NCBI GenBank assembly: GCA_018401495.1
Contig: JAGYJX010000015.1
Coordinates: 186,001 to 250,000, forward strand
DNA length: 64,000 nucleotides
Direction of reading: 5' to 3'
Origin: Rhodospirillaceae bacterium
Lineage (GTDB): Bacteria > Pseudomonadota > Alphaproteobacteria > Thalassobaculales > Thalassobaculaceae
In this document: one piece after another, positions 47,125 through 55,211 of the stretch
Layout of the letters: every line of letters begins with the position of its first letter
Position numbering within the stretch: position 1 is the first letter of the stretch
Position numbers and translations under genes: made by a program
Notes under the pieces: generated by a model
Seen by the model: the letters and a program-made list of their open reading frames with translations, nothing else
Database searches by the model: none
What the model was told of the DNA's origin: nothing

Positions 47125-48648
47125 TCAGCCATAGTTGGTGCGGACGAGACCCACCCCGGCGGCTTCAGTCTCGTTGATGCGCGTCTCGTAGGTGTCGATC
47201 ATCTGGGCCAGGGCTTTCCGAAAGATCTTGTCGAAGCTGTCGCAGTACGGAGCGCGTTGCTCGCCGGTCCGGTACTTGGCGAACTGGGCGCAACCGCCAC
47301 CGCAGGTCAGGGCCATCGGGCAGGCGCGGCACTCGTCAATCCGGCCGGCATGGCGGGTGAACCAGTCGGCGGTCGCCACTTCGTCGAGGTGGAGATGGGC
47401 GCCCTCCTGCGGGGTGTAATAACTGCCGATCCGGCTGTCTTGCTTGCCGACCGATTCCCAGCAGCTGTAGAAATGGCCGTCAGGAGAGAACAGGTACTGC
47501 CCGGTGTTCGCTGAACAATAATTCCCCTGAAGCGGTACTTGCAGCCCGCGAAGCAGGGCAGGGAGCATCTTGGCTCGCAAGTTGATCGCAGGCGCGTTCA
47601 GCAGAACGTTGTCGTATTGCTGGACTAACCCTGCCAGACGGCTTTCGATATCGTCCAGATCCAGGGTGGCGTTGCCGGTGTTGTAGACGGTGTTGGCATA
47701 GACCAGGATGTTCGGGTGGTTTAGCCAACCTCGACTGTCGAAATATTCAATGAGCTCCTCGAAATCGCCGATGTTCTTCGGATCGACGTGGACGCGGATC
47801 TGAATCAGCGTGTCGCCGCGCTCTTCGAGAAGGTCGATGTTGCGGGTGACCCGGTCGAACGAGCTTTCGCGTCCGAGGTGGATGCGGCGGAGGTCGTGCA
47901 CCGGCTTCGGACCGTCGATCGACACCTGCACCTGCTGGATCGCGTGCGGCCCGAACAGACCCAGGAAGGCAGGGATGTCGTGTCCGTTGGTGATGACCGC
48001 AAACCGATGCCCCTCGGCGGTGCCGCGCTCGACGATCTCATGCACGACGTCGGCGTTGCGGGCGTCGAGCGGCTCACCGCCGTACAGCACAATCTGGACA
48101 GCCTTGCGGGTGTCGCCGTGGCGCTCCTGAAGGATCGGGATCGTGCGATAGATTGCGTCGACGTGCGCCCGGGTCATCACGACGTTTCCGGTCGCGTGCG
48201 ACGCCACGACGCCCTTGGTTCCGCAGCTCTTCTTCAGGTTGTTCTGGACTGGACGCTCGAAGCAATAGATGCACCGATAGTTGCAGTCCAGCGTTGGCAG
48301 AACCAGGAAGGATGGTTGTTTTGCGGCCTCGGAGTGCAGAGCGCCGGCGATGGTCGACGCGATTGCGATCTCGGACTCTTCCGGATCCGGCGTCAGGTAG
48401 CCGCGGTCCCGCATCACCCGGATCTCGGCGTCGCTCAGCCTGATGTTCCCGGCGGGCCTGCCTCCGAGAACGTCGGCGTCGGCGCCCATCGCTCCCCGGA
48501 ACCGGCCGAACCTTGTCAGCCCAGCCACAATCTCCGGGTCGACCACATCCACCGCGCCGGTAATGCCGTGCAGGAGGACGTAGCGTCCGTCACCGGTTCG
48601 GGTTGAGCAGATGGTGTACCGGCTGAGCTTGAGTTCCGAGGATTCCAT
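47125..48648 (-). CDS. Radical SAM/SPASM peptide maturase
   Basis: 507 residues from ATG 48648, preceded by AAGGGGG. Residues 1-85 (YTICSTRTGDGRYVLLHG, GAVDVVDPEIV) resemble the N-terminal recognition/gating domain of SPASM peptide maturases. The radical SAM core has DCNYRCIYCFE with Cys122, Cys126, Cys129 in CX3CX2C spacing, then VLYGGEPLDARN (the GGE SAM motif). The C-terminal SPASM domain has NYCSANTGQY, FYSCWESVGK, and ECRACPMALTCGGGCAQ (CX2CX5CX3C) with a final YC, enough for two auxiliary 4Fe-4S clusters. It probably installs a radical modification on the 120-residue product. First gene of the operon. Confidence 0.93.
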   Translation of the reverse strand: MESSELKLSRYTICSTRTGDGRYVLLHGITGAVDVVDPEIVAGLTRFGRFRGAMGADADVLGGRPAGNIRLSDAEIRVMRDRGYLTPDPEESEIAIASTIAGALHSEAAKQPSFLVLPTLDCNYRCIYCFERPVQNNLKKSCGTKGVVASHATGNVVMTRAHVDAIYRTIPILQERHGDTRKAVQIVLYGGEPLDARNADVVHEIVERGTAEGHRFAVITNGHDIPAFLGLFGPHAIQQVQVSIDGPKPVHDLRRIHLGRESSFDRVTRNIDLLEERGDTLIQIRVHVDPKNIGDFEELIEYFDSRGWLNHPNILVYANTVYNTGNATLDLDDIESRLAGLVQQYDNVLLNAPAINLRAKMLPALLRGLQVPLQGNYCSANTGQYLFSPDGHFYSCWESVGKQDSRIGSYYTPQEGAHLHLDEVATADWFTRHAGRIDECRACPMALTCGGGCAQFAKYRTGEQRAPYCDSFDKIFRKALAQMIDTYETRINETEAAGVGLVRTNYG

Positions 48649-48746
48649 AGATTGATCCCCCTTGCGTCGCATCATGGGTTCGCCCGGGCAATGCGCCGTT
48701 GAAGCGACACGCCAACGTTGAGTGATGAGGACAGAATCACCCACAT

Positions 48747-48761
48747 AGGGCGGATCGCCCT
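48747..48761. promoter_or_regulatory. Inverted repeat in the promoter region of the RiPP-like operon
   Basis: AGGGCG and CGCCCT flank GAT, about 100 nt upstream of the radical SAM start and followed by three GTGATC/GTGAC-like repeats (48762-48785). It is a candidate operator. The interval 48649-48916 between this operon and udg contains no gene that I can support. Confidence 0.35.
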
Positions 48762-48916
48762 GTGATCGCCGTGTGACATTCGGTGATCAAACAAGGAGGC
48801 GGAGAGCCCGGAGCTATCGGTCCGCCGCTCCCTCGGTGCCGCTCTCGGAGTGGCGCGCCGTCGCTCACCGCGCCGGGCAAGACTTACCCCACGGTCACCC
48901 AGCCCTGGCCGAGGCT

Positions 48917-49588
48917 TTAGGAGCGGATCCCGTCGAGGCTTTCCCGGACTGTGCCGAATACCGCATCGAACATCGCCTCCGTGAGGACGCCGGTGTTCGT
49001 GTTGTAACGCGAGCAGTGGTACGAGCTGACAAGCGTGCGTCCACCGGGCAACGCGCTGACCGCGCCGTGGCCGAACTTGTGCGCCGATTTGCGCAGGCCG
49101 AGCGCGGCCTGGGTCGCGCCGTGTGCGAGGGCGCCGAGCGTCACAATCACCCGCAGTTCCGGCATCTCGGCCATGGTGTCGGCGAGGAATGGCCGGCAGG
49201 CCGTCACTTCTGCGCCGACCGGCTTGTTCTGTGGCGGCACGCACCGCACGGCGTTGGTAATCCGGCAGTCGACCAGTTCCAGCCCGTCGCCCGGCCGGCG
49301 ATCGTAGGCGCCGGTCGCCAAGCCGTGGCGCAGCAGGGTGGCGTACAGCAGGTCGCCGGCGTAGTCGCCGGTGAACGGGCGCCCGGTGCGGTTCGCGCCC
49401 CGCAGCCCGGGTGCCATTCCGACCACCAGCAGGCGAGCGCCCATCGGTCCGAAGCTCGGCACGGGGGCGTTGAAGAAGTCGGGGAACATCGCCTGATTTG
49501 CGCGGCGGAACTCGACCAACCGCGGGCAGCGCGGGCAGTCGGGTGGAGGGTCGGACGAGGCCGGGCCGGCGTGTGAAGCGCTCATCAC
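48917..49588 (-). CDS. Uracil-DNA glycosylase, family 5 (UDGb) type
   Basis: 223 residues. LLVVGMAPGLRGANRTGRPF with GDYAGDLLY is the family 5 motif A (G-x-A-P-G), and SSYHCSRYNTNTGVLT is motif B. Cysteines in DCPRCPRL, NAVRCVPP and YHCS fit the 4Fe-4S cluster of family 4/5 enzymes. It removes uracil and related deaminated bases from DNA in base excision repair. The start could be 49588 or the next ATG. It is 6 nt downstream of the NYN gene, so probably co-transcribed with it. Confidence 0.9.
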   Translation of the reverse strand: MMSASHAGPASSDPPPDCPRCPRLVEFRRANQAMFPDFFNAPVPSFGPMGARLLVVGMAPGLRGANRTGRPFTGDYAGDLLYATLLRHGLATGAYDRRPGDGLELVDCRITNAVRCVPPQNKPVGAEVTACRPFLADTMAEMPELRVIVTLGALAHGATQAALGLRKSAHKFGHGAVSALPGGRTLVSSYHCSRYNTNTGVLTEAMFDAVFGTVRESLDGIRS

Positions 49589-49594
49589 CCGGTG

Positions 49595-50263
49595 TCAGAC
49601 ACCGTCGTAGCCGGGACGCCGCGGCGTGCGGCGCGTGACCACGGCCGGCATCTCGTCGTCATACTCGGGCTCGTCCTCCTCGGTCGGCGCCGCCGCTGCC
49701 GGCGCTCCCCGATCGCGGCGTGGCCCCCGGTCGGCGTGGACGCGTTCGATGGAATCGGCGAGTTGATCGAGGTCGATGAACTGGTCGGCTTGCCGACGCA
49801 GCTCGTCGGCGATCATCGGCGGCGATGACCGGATCGTCGACACGACGGTCGCGCGTACACCTTTGCGCTGGACGGCCTCGATCAGCGAGCGGAAGTCGCC
49901 GTCGCCGGAGAACAGCACCACATGATCGATGCGGTCGACCATTTCCATCATGTCGACCGCAAGCTCGATATCCATGTTGCCCTTGATCCGGCGCCGGCCC
50001 TGGGAGTCGGTAAATTCCTTGGCGGGCTTGGTAACAAGGCTGTAGCCGTTGTAGTCCAGCCAGTCGACCAACGGTCGGATCGGCGAATACTCCTGATCCT
50101 CGAGCAGGGCGGTGTAGTAGAAGGCCCGGATCATGTGTGCCTTGCCGCTGAACAGCTCTAGCAGGCGCTTATAGTCGATGTCGAAGCCGAGGGCCCGGGC
50201 GGCGGAGTACAGATTTGCTCCATCGATGAACAACGCGACCTTCTCATGCGGATAGAAAAACAT
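49595..50263 (-). CDS. NYN domain (LabA/DUF88) ribonuclease-like protein
   Basis: 222 residues. FIDGANLYSAARALGFDIDY starts a PIN-like NYN fold. GNMDIELAVDMMEMVDRIDH and VLFSGDGDFRSLIEAVQRKG supply the conserved acidic cluster for metal binding, and IADELRRQADQFIDLDQL closes the domain. The last 45 residues are charged and disordered (Pro/Glu/Asp/Arg). LabA-type proteins are thought to act on RNA, but no substrate is known. ATG 50263 follows a GGGGGGC site. It is divergent from folK. Confidence 0.9.
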   Translation of the reverse strand: MFFYPHEKVALFIDGANLYSAARALGFDIDYKRLLELFSGKAHMIRAFYYTALLEDQEYSPIRPLVDWLDYNGYSLVTKPAKEFTDSQGRRRIKGNMDIELAVDMMEMVDRIDHVVLFSGDGDFRSLIEAVQRKGVRATVVSTIRSSPPMIADELRRQADQFIDLDQLADSIERVHADRGPRRDRGAPAAAAPTEEDEPEYDDEMPAVVTRRTPRRPGYDGV

Positions 50264-50352
50264 GGCTGTAGCCCCCCGAAATGGCGAACGATGCTGGTAC
50301 AATAAGATTTGTCGAAATTCGCAGCGTTTTTGCTCACCGCCCCGCCGCGAAA

Positions 50353-50385
50353 CAGGATGCCTATAGTATCGACTTCGGCATCCTG
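50353..50385. repeat. Inverted repeat in the NYN/folK divergent promoter region
   Basis: CAGGATGCC (50353-50361) and GGCATCCTG (50377-50385) are exact reverse complements around a 15-nt centre containing TATAGTAT, a possible -10 element. The position between two divergent genes suggests an operator for a dimeric regulator. Confidence 0.4.
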
Positions 50386-50435
50386 CTGTACAGACGAAAC
50401 GCCCAAGGGTCGAGCCGCCAGCAAAGAGGGTCGGA

Positions 50436-50945
50436 ATGATCGTGATCGCGGTCGGCGCAAACCTTGCCGCGGACGGCTTTGAGACGCCGCTCGCAACCTG
50501 CGAGGCCGCTGTGGCCCGCCTGGCGGTGGAGCCTTCCGTCACCATCCTGGCCCGCTCTCGCTGGTACGTGTCCGAGCCGGTGCCGGTCTCGGACCAGCCC
50601 TGGTACGTCAACGGCGCGATCCGGGTGAGCAGCACGCTCGACGCCAAGGCGTTGCTGGAACGGCTGCACGCCATCGAGGCTTGGTTCGGCCGGGTCCGTC
50701 GGGTCCGGAACGAGCCGCGCCCGTTGGATCTGGATCTCATCGATCATCACGGCCAGGTCCGCGACGGCCACGACGGCGGGCCGATCCTGCCGCATCCGCG
50801 CGCCCAGGAGCGCGCCTTCGTGCTGTTGCCGCTGGCCGAGATCGCTCCCGGCTGGCGGCATCCGGTGACGGGAGTGGGCGTGGAGGAACTGATTGCGGCG
50901 TTGCCGCCGGGCGCTCCGGCCATCCGTCCGCTGGCGGCCGGCTGA
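50436..50945 (+). CDS. folK: 2-amino-4-hydroxy-6-hydroxymethyldihydropteridine pyrophosphokinase
   Basis: 169 residues. IVIAVGANLAADGFETPLAT opens HPPK; SRWYVSEPVPVSDQPWYVN is the pterin pocket with the Trp; RVRRVRNEPRPLDLDLIDHH carries the magnesium-binding Asp pair; LPHPRAQERAFVLLPLAEIAPGW is the closing signature (split motif). It transfers pyrophosphate from ATP to the pterin in folate synthesis. It is upstream of rpoZ and the stringent-response gene, as in related alphaproteobacteria. Confidence 0.94.
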   Translation: MIVIAVGANLAADGFETPLATCEAAVARLAVEPSVTILARSRWYVSEPVPVSDQPWYVNGAIRVSSTLDAKALLERLHAIEAWFGRVRRVRNEPRPLDLDLIDHHGQVRDGHDGGPILPHPRAQERAFVLLPLAEIAPGWRHPVTGVGVEELIAALPPGAPAIRPLAAG

Positions 50946-50961
50946 GCCTGGTGGATTGTCC

Positions 50962-50990
50962 TTGTTTCGCCTGGGCCGCGTCGCTATATT
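50962..50990 (+). promoter_or_regulatory. Predicted promoter for rpoZ-rsh
   Basis: TTGTTT (50962-50967) and TATATT (50985-50990) are separated by 17 nt and lie 43 nt upstream of the rpoZ ATG. The -10 box matches consensus in five of six positions; the -35 box is weak. Confidence 0.4.
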
Positions 50991-51033
50991 CCGCGGCTCT
51001 CCGACTTTCCCCGATCGCATTTGAGAGGCTGCC

Positions 51034-51471
51034 ATGGCGCGGGTTACCGTCGAGGACTGCATCGTCCAGATTCCGAACCGCTTCGATCTGGTGCTGGCCG
51101 CCGCGCAGCGTGCTCGTGACATTTCGGCCGGATCGCAGATCACCGTCGATCGCGACAACGACAAGAACCCGGTGGTCGCGCTGCGCGAGATCGCCGACCA
51201 GACCGTGGACTCCGGGGTGCTGGCGGAAAGCCTCATCAAGGGCCTCCAGAAGCATGTCGAGGTCGACGAGCCGGAGGACGACGATCTGGAGCGCCTGATC
51301 GGCAGCGAGGGCCTCGGCGGCGGTGCCGCGGGTCTGGACGGCCGGCTCGCCGCCGGGGAGACTTTGGACGAGGACGCGGTGACGGGCCTCGGAATGCAGG
51401 TCGAGCAGGACGGCGAGAGCGGCAGTGGATTCGAGGACGTGGACGACAACATGCTCGACGACGAGGCCTGA
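51034..51471 (+). CDS. rpoZ: RNA polymerase omega subunit
   Basis: 145 residues. [40 protein letters not shown] and [17 protein letters not shown] are the conserved omega core that wraps the beta' C-terminus. The remaining 70 residues are an acidic, Gly-rich alphaproteobacterial extension. It helps assemble RNA polymerase and forms part of the ppGpp site in proteobacteria. It sits 60 nt upstream of rsh, which makes ppGpp, a conserved linkage. Confidence 0.97.
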   Translation: MARVTVEDCIVQIPNRFDLVLAAAQRARDISAGSQITVDRDNDKNPVVALREIADQTVDSGVLAESLIKGLQKHVEVDEPEDDDLERLIGSEGLGGGAAGLDGRLAAGETLDEDAVTGLGMQVEQDGESGSGFEDVDDNMLDDEA

Positions 51472-51531
51472 CGCTCCCGACTCCCGAGCGTTCGCCCGCC
51501 GCCCTGCCTTCCCGGCCCTTAGGGGCCGCGC

Positions 51532-53673
51532 ATGATCCGTCAATACGAACTGGTCGAGACGGTCCGCGCCTATGATCCGACCGCGGACGAGGCGGCGCTG
51601 GACCGCGCCTACGTCTATGCCATGAAGATGCACGGCTCCCAGACGCGCGCGTCCGGTGACCCGTACTTTTCGCACCCCCTTGAGGTCGCCGGCATCCTGA
51701 CCCGGATGCGGCTCGACCACGGCACCATCATCACCGCCCTTCTGCACGACGTGATCGAGGACACCGACGCCTCGCTCGACGACATCCGCAGGCTGTTCGG
51801 GGAGGAGATCGCTCGCCTGGTTGACGGCGTGACCAAGCTGACCCGGATCGAGCTGCAGTCCGACCGGACCAAGCAGGCCGAGAACCTTCGCAAGCTGGTC
51901 CTGGCGATGAGCCAGGACATCCGCGTGCTGCTGGTCAAGCTGGCCGACCGGCTGCACAACATGCGCACGCTCCACTTCATCCAGAGCCCCGACAAGCGGC
52001 GCCGGATCGCGGCGGAGACAATGGACATCTACGCGCCGCTCGCGGCTCGGATCGGCATCAACGACATCAAGGACGAACTCGAGGACCTGGCGTTCGCGGA
52101 GATCAACCCGGACGCCCGCAATTCGATCAAGGCGCGTCTCGACTTCCTGCGCTCCGAGGGCGGCGACCTCGTCGAACGGATCATCGCCGAGCTCCGTGCC
52201 ACCCTGTCCGAGGGTGGGGTCGAGGCCCAGATCGCCGGGCGGATGAAGACTCCGTATTCGGTCTGGCAGAAGATGCAGCGCAAGAACGTCGGCATCGAAC
52301 AATTGTCCGACATCATGGCGTTTCGCCTGCTGGTTCCCGACGTTGGCGCCTGTTACCACGCGCTCGGGCTGATCCACGCCCACTACCCGGTCGTTCCGGG
52401 ACGGTTCAAGGACTACATCTCGACCCCGAAATCGAACGGCTATCGGTCGCTCCACACCGGCGTGATCGGACCGCAGCGCCAGCGCATCGAGGTGCAGATC
52501 CGCACCTCCGACATGCACAAGGTGGCCGAACTCGGTGTGGCGGCCCACTGGTCCTACAAGCAGGGACCCGCGGCCAGCGAGGGCCGCAACTACCGATGGA
52601 TCCGCGAGCTGCTCGACATTCTCGAGCAGGCGGCCGGGCCCGAGGAGTTCCTCGAGCACACCAAGCTCGAGATGTACCAGGACCAGGTGTTCTGCTTCAC
52701 CCCGAAGGGCGACCTGATTGCTCTGCCCCAGGGCTCAGGGCCGATCGACTTCGCCTACGCCGTTCATTCCGAGATCGGCGACACCTGCGTGGGGGCCAAG
52801 ATCAACGGCCGGCTTGTTCCCCTGCAGACCCAACTCAAGAACGGCGACCAAGTCGAGATCGTCACCTCGAAGACCTCCACGCCGTCACCGAACTGGGAGC
52901 AGTTCGTCGCGACCGGCAAGGCCAAGGCGCGGATCCGTCGGTTCGTTCGTCTGAAGCGTCGCCAGCAATTCTCCGACCTCGGCAAGGCGATCCTGCAGAA
53001 GGCGTTCCGCCAGGAGGGCCATCCGTTCAGCGAGAAGACGGTGGCGCCGCTGGCCGAGAAGTTCCGCGCCGAGACCGTCGAGGATCTCTACGCCGGAGTG
53101 GGCGAGGGGCTGACCAGCGCCGTCGAGGTGGTGCACGCGGCCTATCCGCCGGCGCGGCCGACGGAGAAGCCCGCCAACGTCGTGCCGATCGGGCGTGGAC
53201 GTGCCAAGCCGCGCAAGGCCAGCCGCGATGCGATACCGATCACCGGACTGATCGACGGCATGGCCGTGCATCTCGCGCGTTGCTGCCATCCGCTTCCCGG
53301 CGAGCGGATCGTCGGGATCGTGACGACCGGCAAGGGCGTGACCATTCACACCATCGACTGCGAGACGCTGGAGAACTACCACCACGAGCCGGAGCGGTGG
53401 CTGGACGTCGGCTGGGACGCGCAGCGCGCGTCGACCCATGTCGGGCGGCTTGACGTGGTGATCGCCAACGAACCCGGCAGCCTCGGCTCGCTGTCGACGG
53501 TGATCGGCAAGAACGGTGGCAACATCATCAATCTGAAGATCGTAAGCCGCTCGGTGGACTTCTTCGAGCTGCTGATAGACGTCGAGGTTGGCGACGTTCG
53601 GCACCTGACCACCATCATCGCCGCCCTGCGCGCCACGCCCGTGATCAATTCCGTTGAGCGGGCACGGGGATGA
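51532..53673 (+). CDS. rsh: Bifunctional (p)ppGpp synthetase/hydrolase (RelA/SpoT homologue)
   Basis: 713 residues with the full domain set: HD hydrolase (YFSHPLEVAGILTRMRLDHG and LLHDVIEDT with the metal-binding His-Asp), synthetase (IMAFRLLVPDVGACYHALG and FKDYISTPKSNGYRSLHTG), TGS (FCFTPKGDLIALPQGSGPID), a conserved-cysteine/zinc-finger region (VHLARCCHPLPGERIVG) and C-terminal ACT (LDVVIANEPGSLGSLSTVIG). Both active sites look intact, so it can make and degrade the alarmone, as expected for the single long RSH of alphaproteobacteria. Confidence 0.97.
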   Translation: MIRQYELVETVRAYDPTADEAALDRAYVYAMKMHGSQTRASGDPYFSHPLEVAGILTRMRLDHGTIITALLHDVIEDTDASLDDIRRLFGEEIARLVDGVTKLTRIELQSDRTKQAENLRKLVLAMSQDIRVLLVKLADRLHNMRTLHFIQSPDKRRRIAAETMDIYAPLAARIGINDIKDELEDLAFAEINPDARNSIKARLDFLRSEGGDLVERIIAELRATLSEGGVEAQIAGRMKTPYSVWQKMQRKNVGIEQLSDIMAFRLLVPDVGACYHALGLIHAHYPVVPGRFKDYISTPKSNGYRSLHTGVIGPQRQRIEVQIRTSDMHKVAELGVAAHWSYKQGPAASEGRNYRWIRELLDILEQAAGPEEFLEHTKLEMYQDQVFCFTPKGDLIALPQGSGPIDFAYAVHSEIGDTCVGAKINGRLVPLQTQLKNGDQVEIVTSKTSTPSPNWEQFVATGKAKARIRRFVRLKRRQQFSDLGKAILQKAFRQEGHPFSEKTVAPLAEKFRAETVEDLYAGVGEGLTSAVEVVHAAYPPARPTEKPANVVPIGRGRAKPRKASRDAIPITGLIDGMAVHLARCCHPLPGERIVGIVTTGKGVTIHTIDCETLENYHHEPERWLDVGWDAQRASTHVGRLDVVIANEPGSLGSLSTVIGKNGGNIINLKIVSRSVDFFELLIDVEVGDVRHLTTIIAALRATPVINSVERARG

Positions 53674-53793
53674 CGGTCGACCTGCGACCGTCGGGTCCCG
53701 GCAGGGGTTCTTGCCCCGGCTCCGGAAATTCGGCATACCGGGCGCGGCCGCACGACTGGCCCCATTCCTCCGACGCAGGTGAGATCCACACAT

Positions 53794-54531
53794 ATGGCGG
53801 TCAATAAAACCGGCGGCTTCGGCGAGATGATCCGCACGATCCTCATTGCCGTCGGCATCGCCTTGTTCATCCGAACCTTCGCCTATGAGCCGTTCAATAT
53901 CCCCTCGGGGTCGATGATTCCGACCCTGCTGGTGGGCGACTATCTGTTCGTCTCGAAGCTGTCCTACGGCTACAGCCGCCACTCGTTGCCGCTGTCGCTT
54001 CCGTTGATCCCCAACCGCATCCTTTTCTCCGAGCCCGAGCGCGGCGACGTGGCGGTGTTCAAGCTGCCGACCGACAACCGGACCGATTACATCAAGCGGA
54101 TCGTCGGGCTGCCGGGGGACACCATCCAGGTCAAGGGCGGGATTCTCCACATCAACGGTGAAGCGGTTAAGCGCCGCGAGGTCGAGGCCTTCCGCGACGA
54201 GGACCGCTTCGGCCGTCCGGCCGACGTGAAGCAGTACGTCGAGACGCTGCCCAACGGCCGCGAACACCGGATCCTGGAGATCAGCGACGACCAGCCCAAC
54301 GACGACACCGGCGTGTTTCGAGTACCGGACGGGCACTACTTCGCGATGGGCGACAACCGCGACAACTCGGTGGACAGCCGGTTCGCTCGGGTCGGGTTCA
54401 TTCCCAGGGACAACCTGGTGGGACGCGCCGAGGTGATCTTCTACTCGACCGCTGCCACCTCGGATGTTTGGGAGGTCTGGAAATGGCTGCCGGCGACGCG
54501 GGTGGACCGCTTGCTGGACGGGATCGAATGA
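53794..54531 (+). CDS. lepB: Signal peptidase I
   Basis: 245 residues. One N-terminal span (IRTILIAVGIALFIRTFA) precedes NIPSGSMIPTLLVGDYLFV with the nucleophile Ser; DYIKRIVGLPGDTIQVKGG carries the general-base Lys; GHYFAMGDNRDNSVDSR is box E. It cleaves signal peptides at the outer face of the inner membrane. ATG 53794 follows AGGTGAG; an upstream in-frame ATG at 53779 is less likely. First gene of lepB-rnc-era; its stop overlaps the rnc start as ATGA. Confidence 0.96.
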   Translation: MAVNKTGGFGEMIRTILIAVGIALFIRTFAYEPFNIPSGSMIPTLLVGDYLFVSKLSYGYSRHSLPLSLPLIPNRILFSEPERGDVAVFKLPTDNRTDYIKRIVGLPGDTIQVKGGILHINGEAVKRREVEAFRDEDRFGRPADVKQYVETLPNGREHRILEISDDQPNDDTGVFRVPDGHYFAMGDNRDNSVDSRFARVGFIPRDNLVGRAEVIFYSTAATSDVWEVWKWLPATRVDRLLDGIE

Positions 54532-55211
54532 CCGACGCCCTCCGGGATCTGGGCACGCTGGCCGATATCCTCGGTCATCGCTTCAGCCACCCAGACATCC
54601 TCCGGCGCGCGGTCACCCACGCCAGCGCCGAGCCGAGAGCCTGGAACGCTTACGAACGGCTGGAGTTTCTGGGCGACCGCGTGCTGGCCCTGGTGGTCGC
54701 GGAACAGCTTCTCGACCGGTTCCCGCACGAGCGCGAGGGTTCGATCGCCAAGCGCCACGTCAGCCTGGTGCGGCGGGAGACGCTGGCCGAGGTCGCTCAC
54801 ACCATCGGGCTCGGCCGCTACCTCATCGTGTCACGCGGCGAGGACGATGCCGGGGCCAGAGCCAGCGACACGATCCTGTCCGACGCCATGGAAGCCGTGA
54901 TCGGTGCGTTGTACCTGGACGGAGGCCTCGCAGCGGCGCAGAACTTCATCCTTAAGCATTGGAACCCGCTGCTGGAGATGGACCTCCGGCCGCCCCAGGA
55001 TCCGAAGACCACGCTGCAGGAGTGGGCGCAAGGCAAGCGGCTGCCGCTGCCGGTGTACGACACCGTCGCCCAGACCGGCCCGGCGCACGCGCCGGAGTTC
55101 ACCGTCGAGGTCCGGGTCGAGGGACTGGCGCCGCATCGTGCGAGCGGCCGTTCCAAGCGCCTTGCCGAGCAGGCGGCGGCGTCCGCCATGCTGGAGACGA
55201 TACCCGAATGA
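54528..55211 (+). CDS. rnc: Ribonuclease III
   Basis: 227 residues. The endonuclease domain has YERLEFLGDRVLALVVAEQL (signature with metal-binding Glu/Asp) and SDAMEAVIGALYLDGGL; the C-terminal dsRNA-binding domain runs from DPKTTLQEWAQGKRLPLPVY to ASAMLETIPE. It processes rRNA precursors and double-stranded RNA. ATGA overlaps at both ends tie it translationally to lepB and era. Confidence 0.97.
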   Translation: MTDALRDLGTLADILGHRFSHPDILRRAVTHASAEPRAWNAYERLEFLGDRVLALVVAEQLLDRFPHEREGSIAKRHVSLVRRETLAEVAHTIGLGRYLIVSRGEDDAGARASDTILSDAMEAVIGALYLDGGLAAAQNFILKHWNPLLEMDLRPPQDPKTTLQEWAQGKRLPLPVYDTVAQTGPAHAPEFTVEVRVEGLAPHRASGRSKRLAEQAAASAMLETIPE

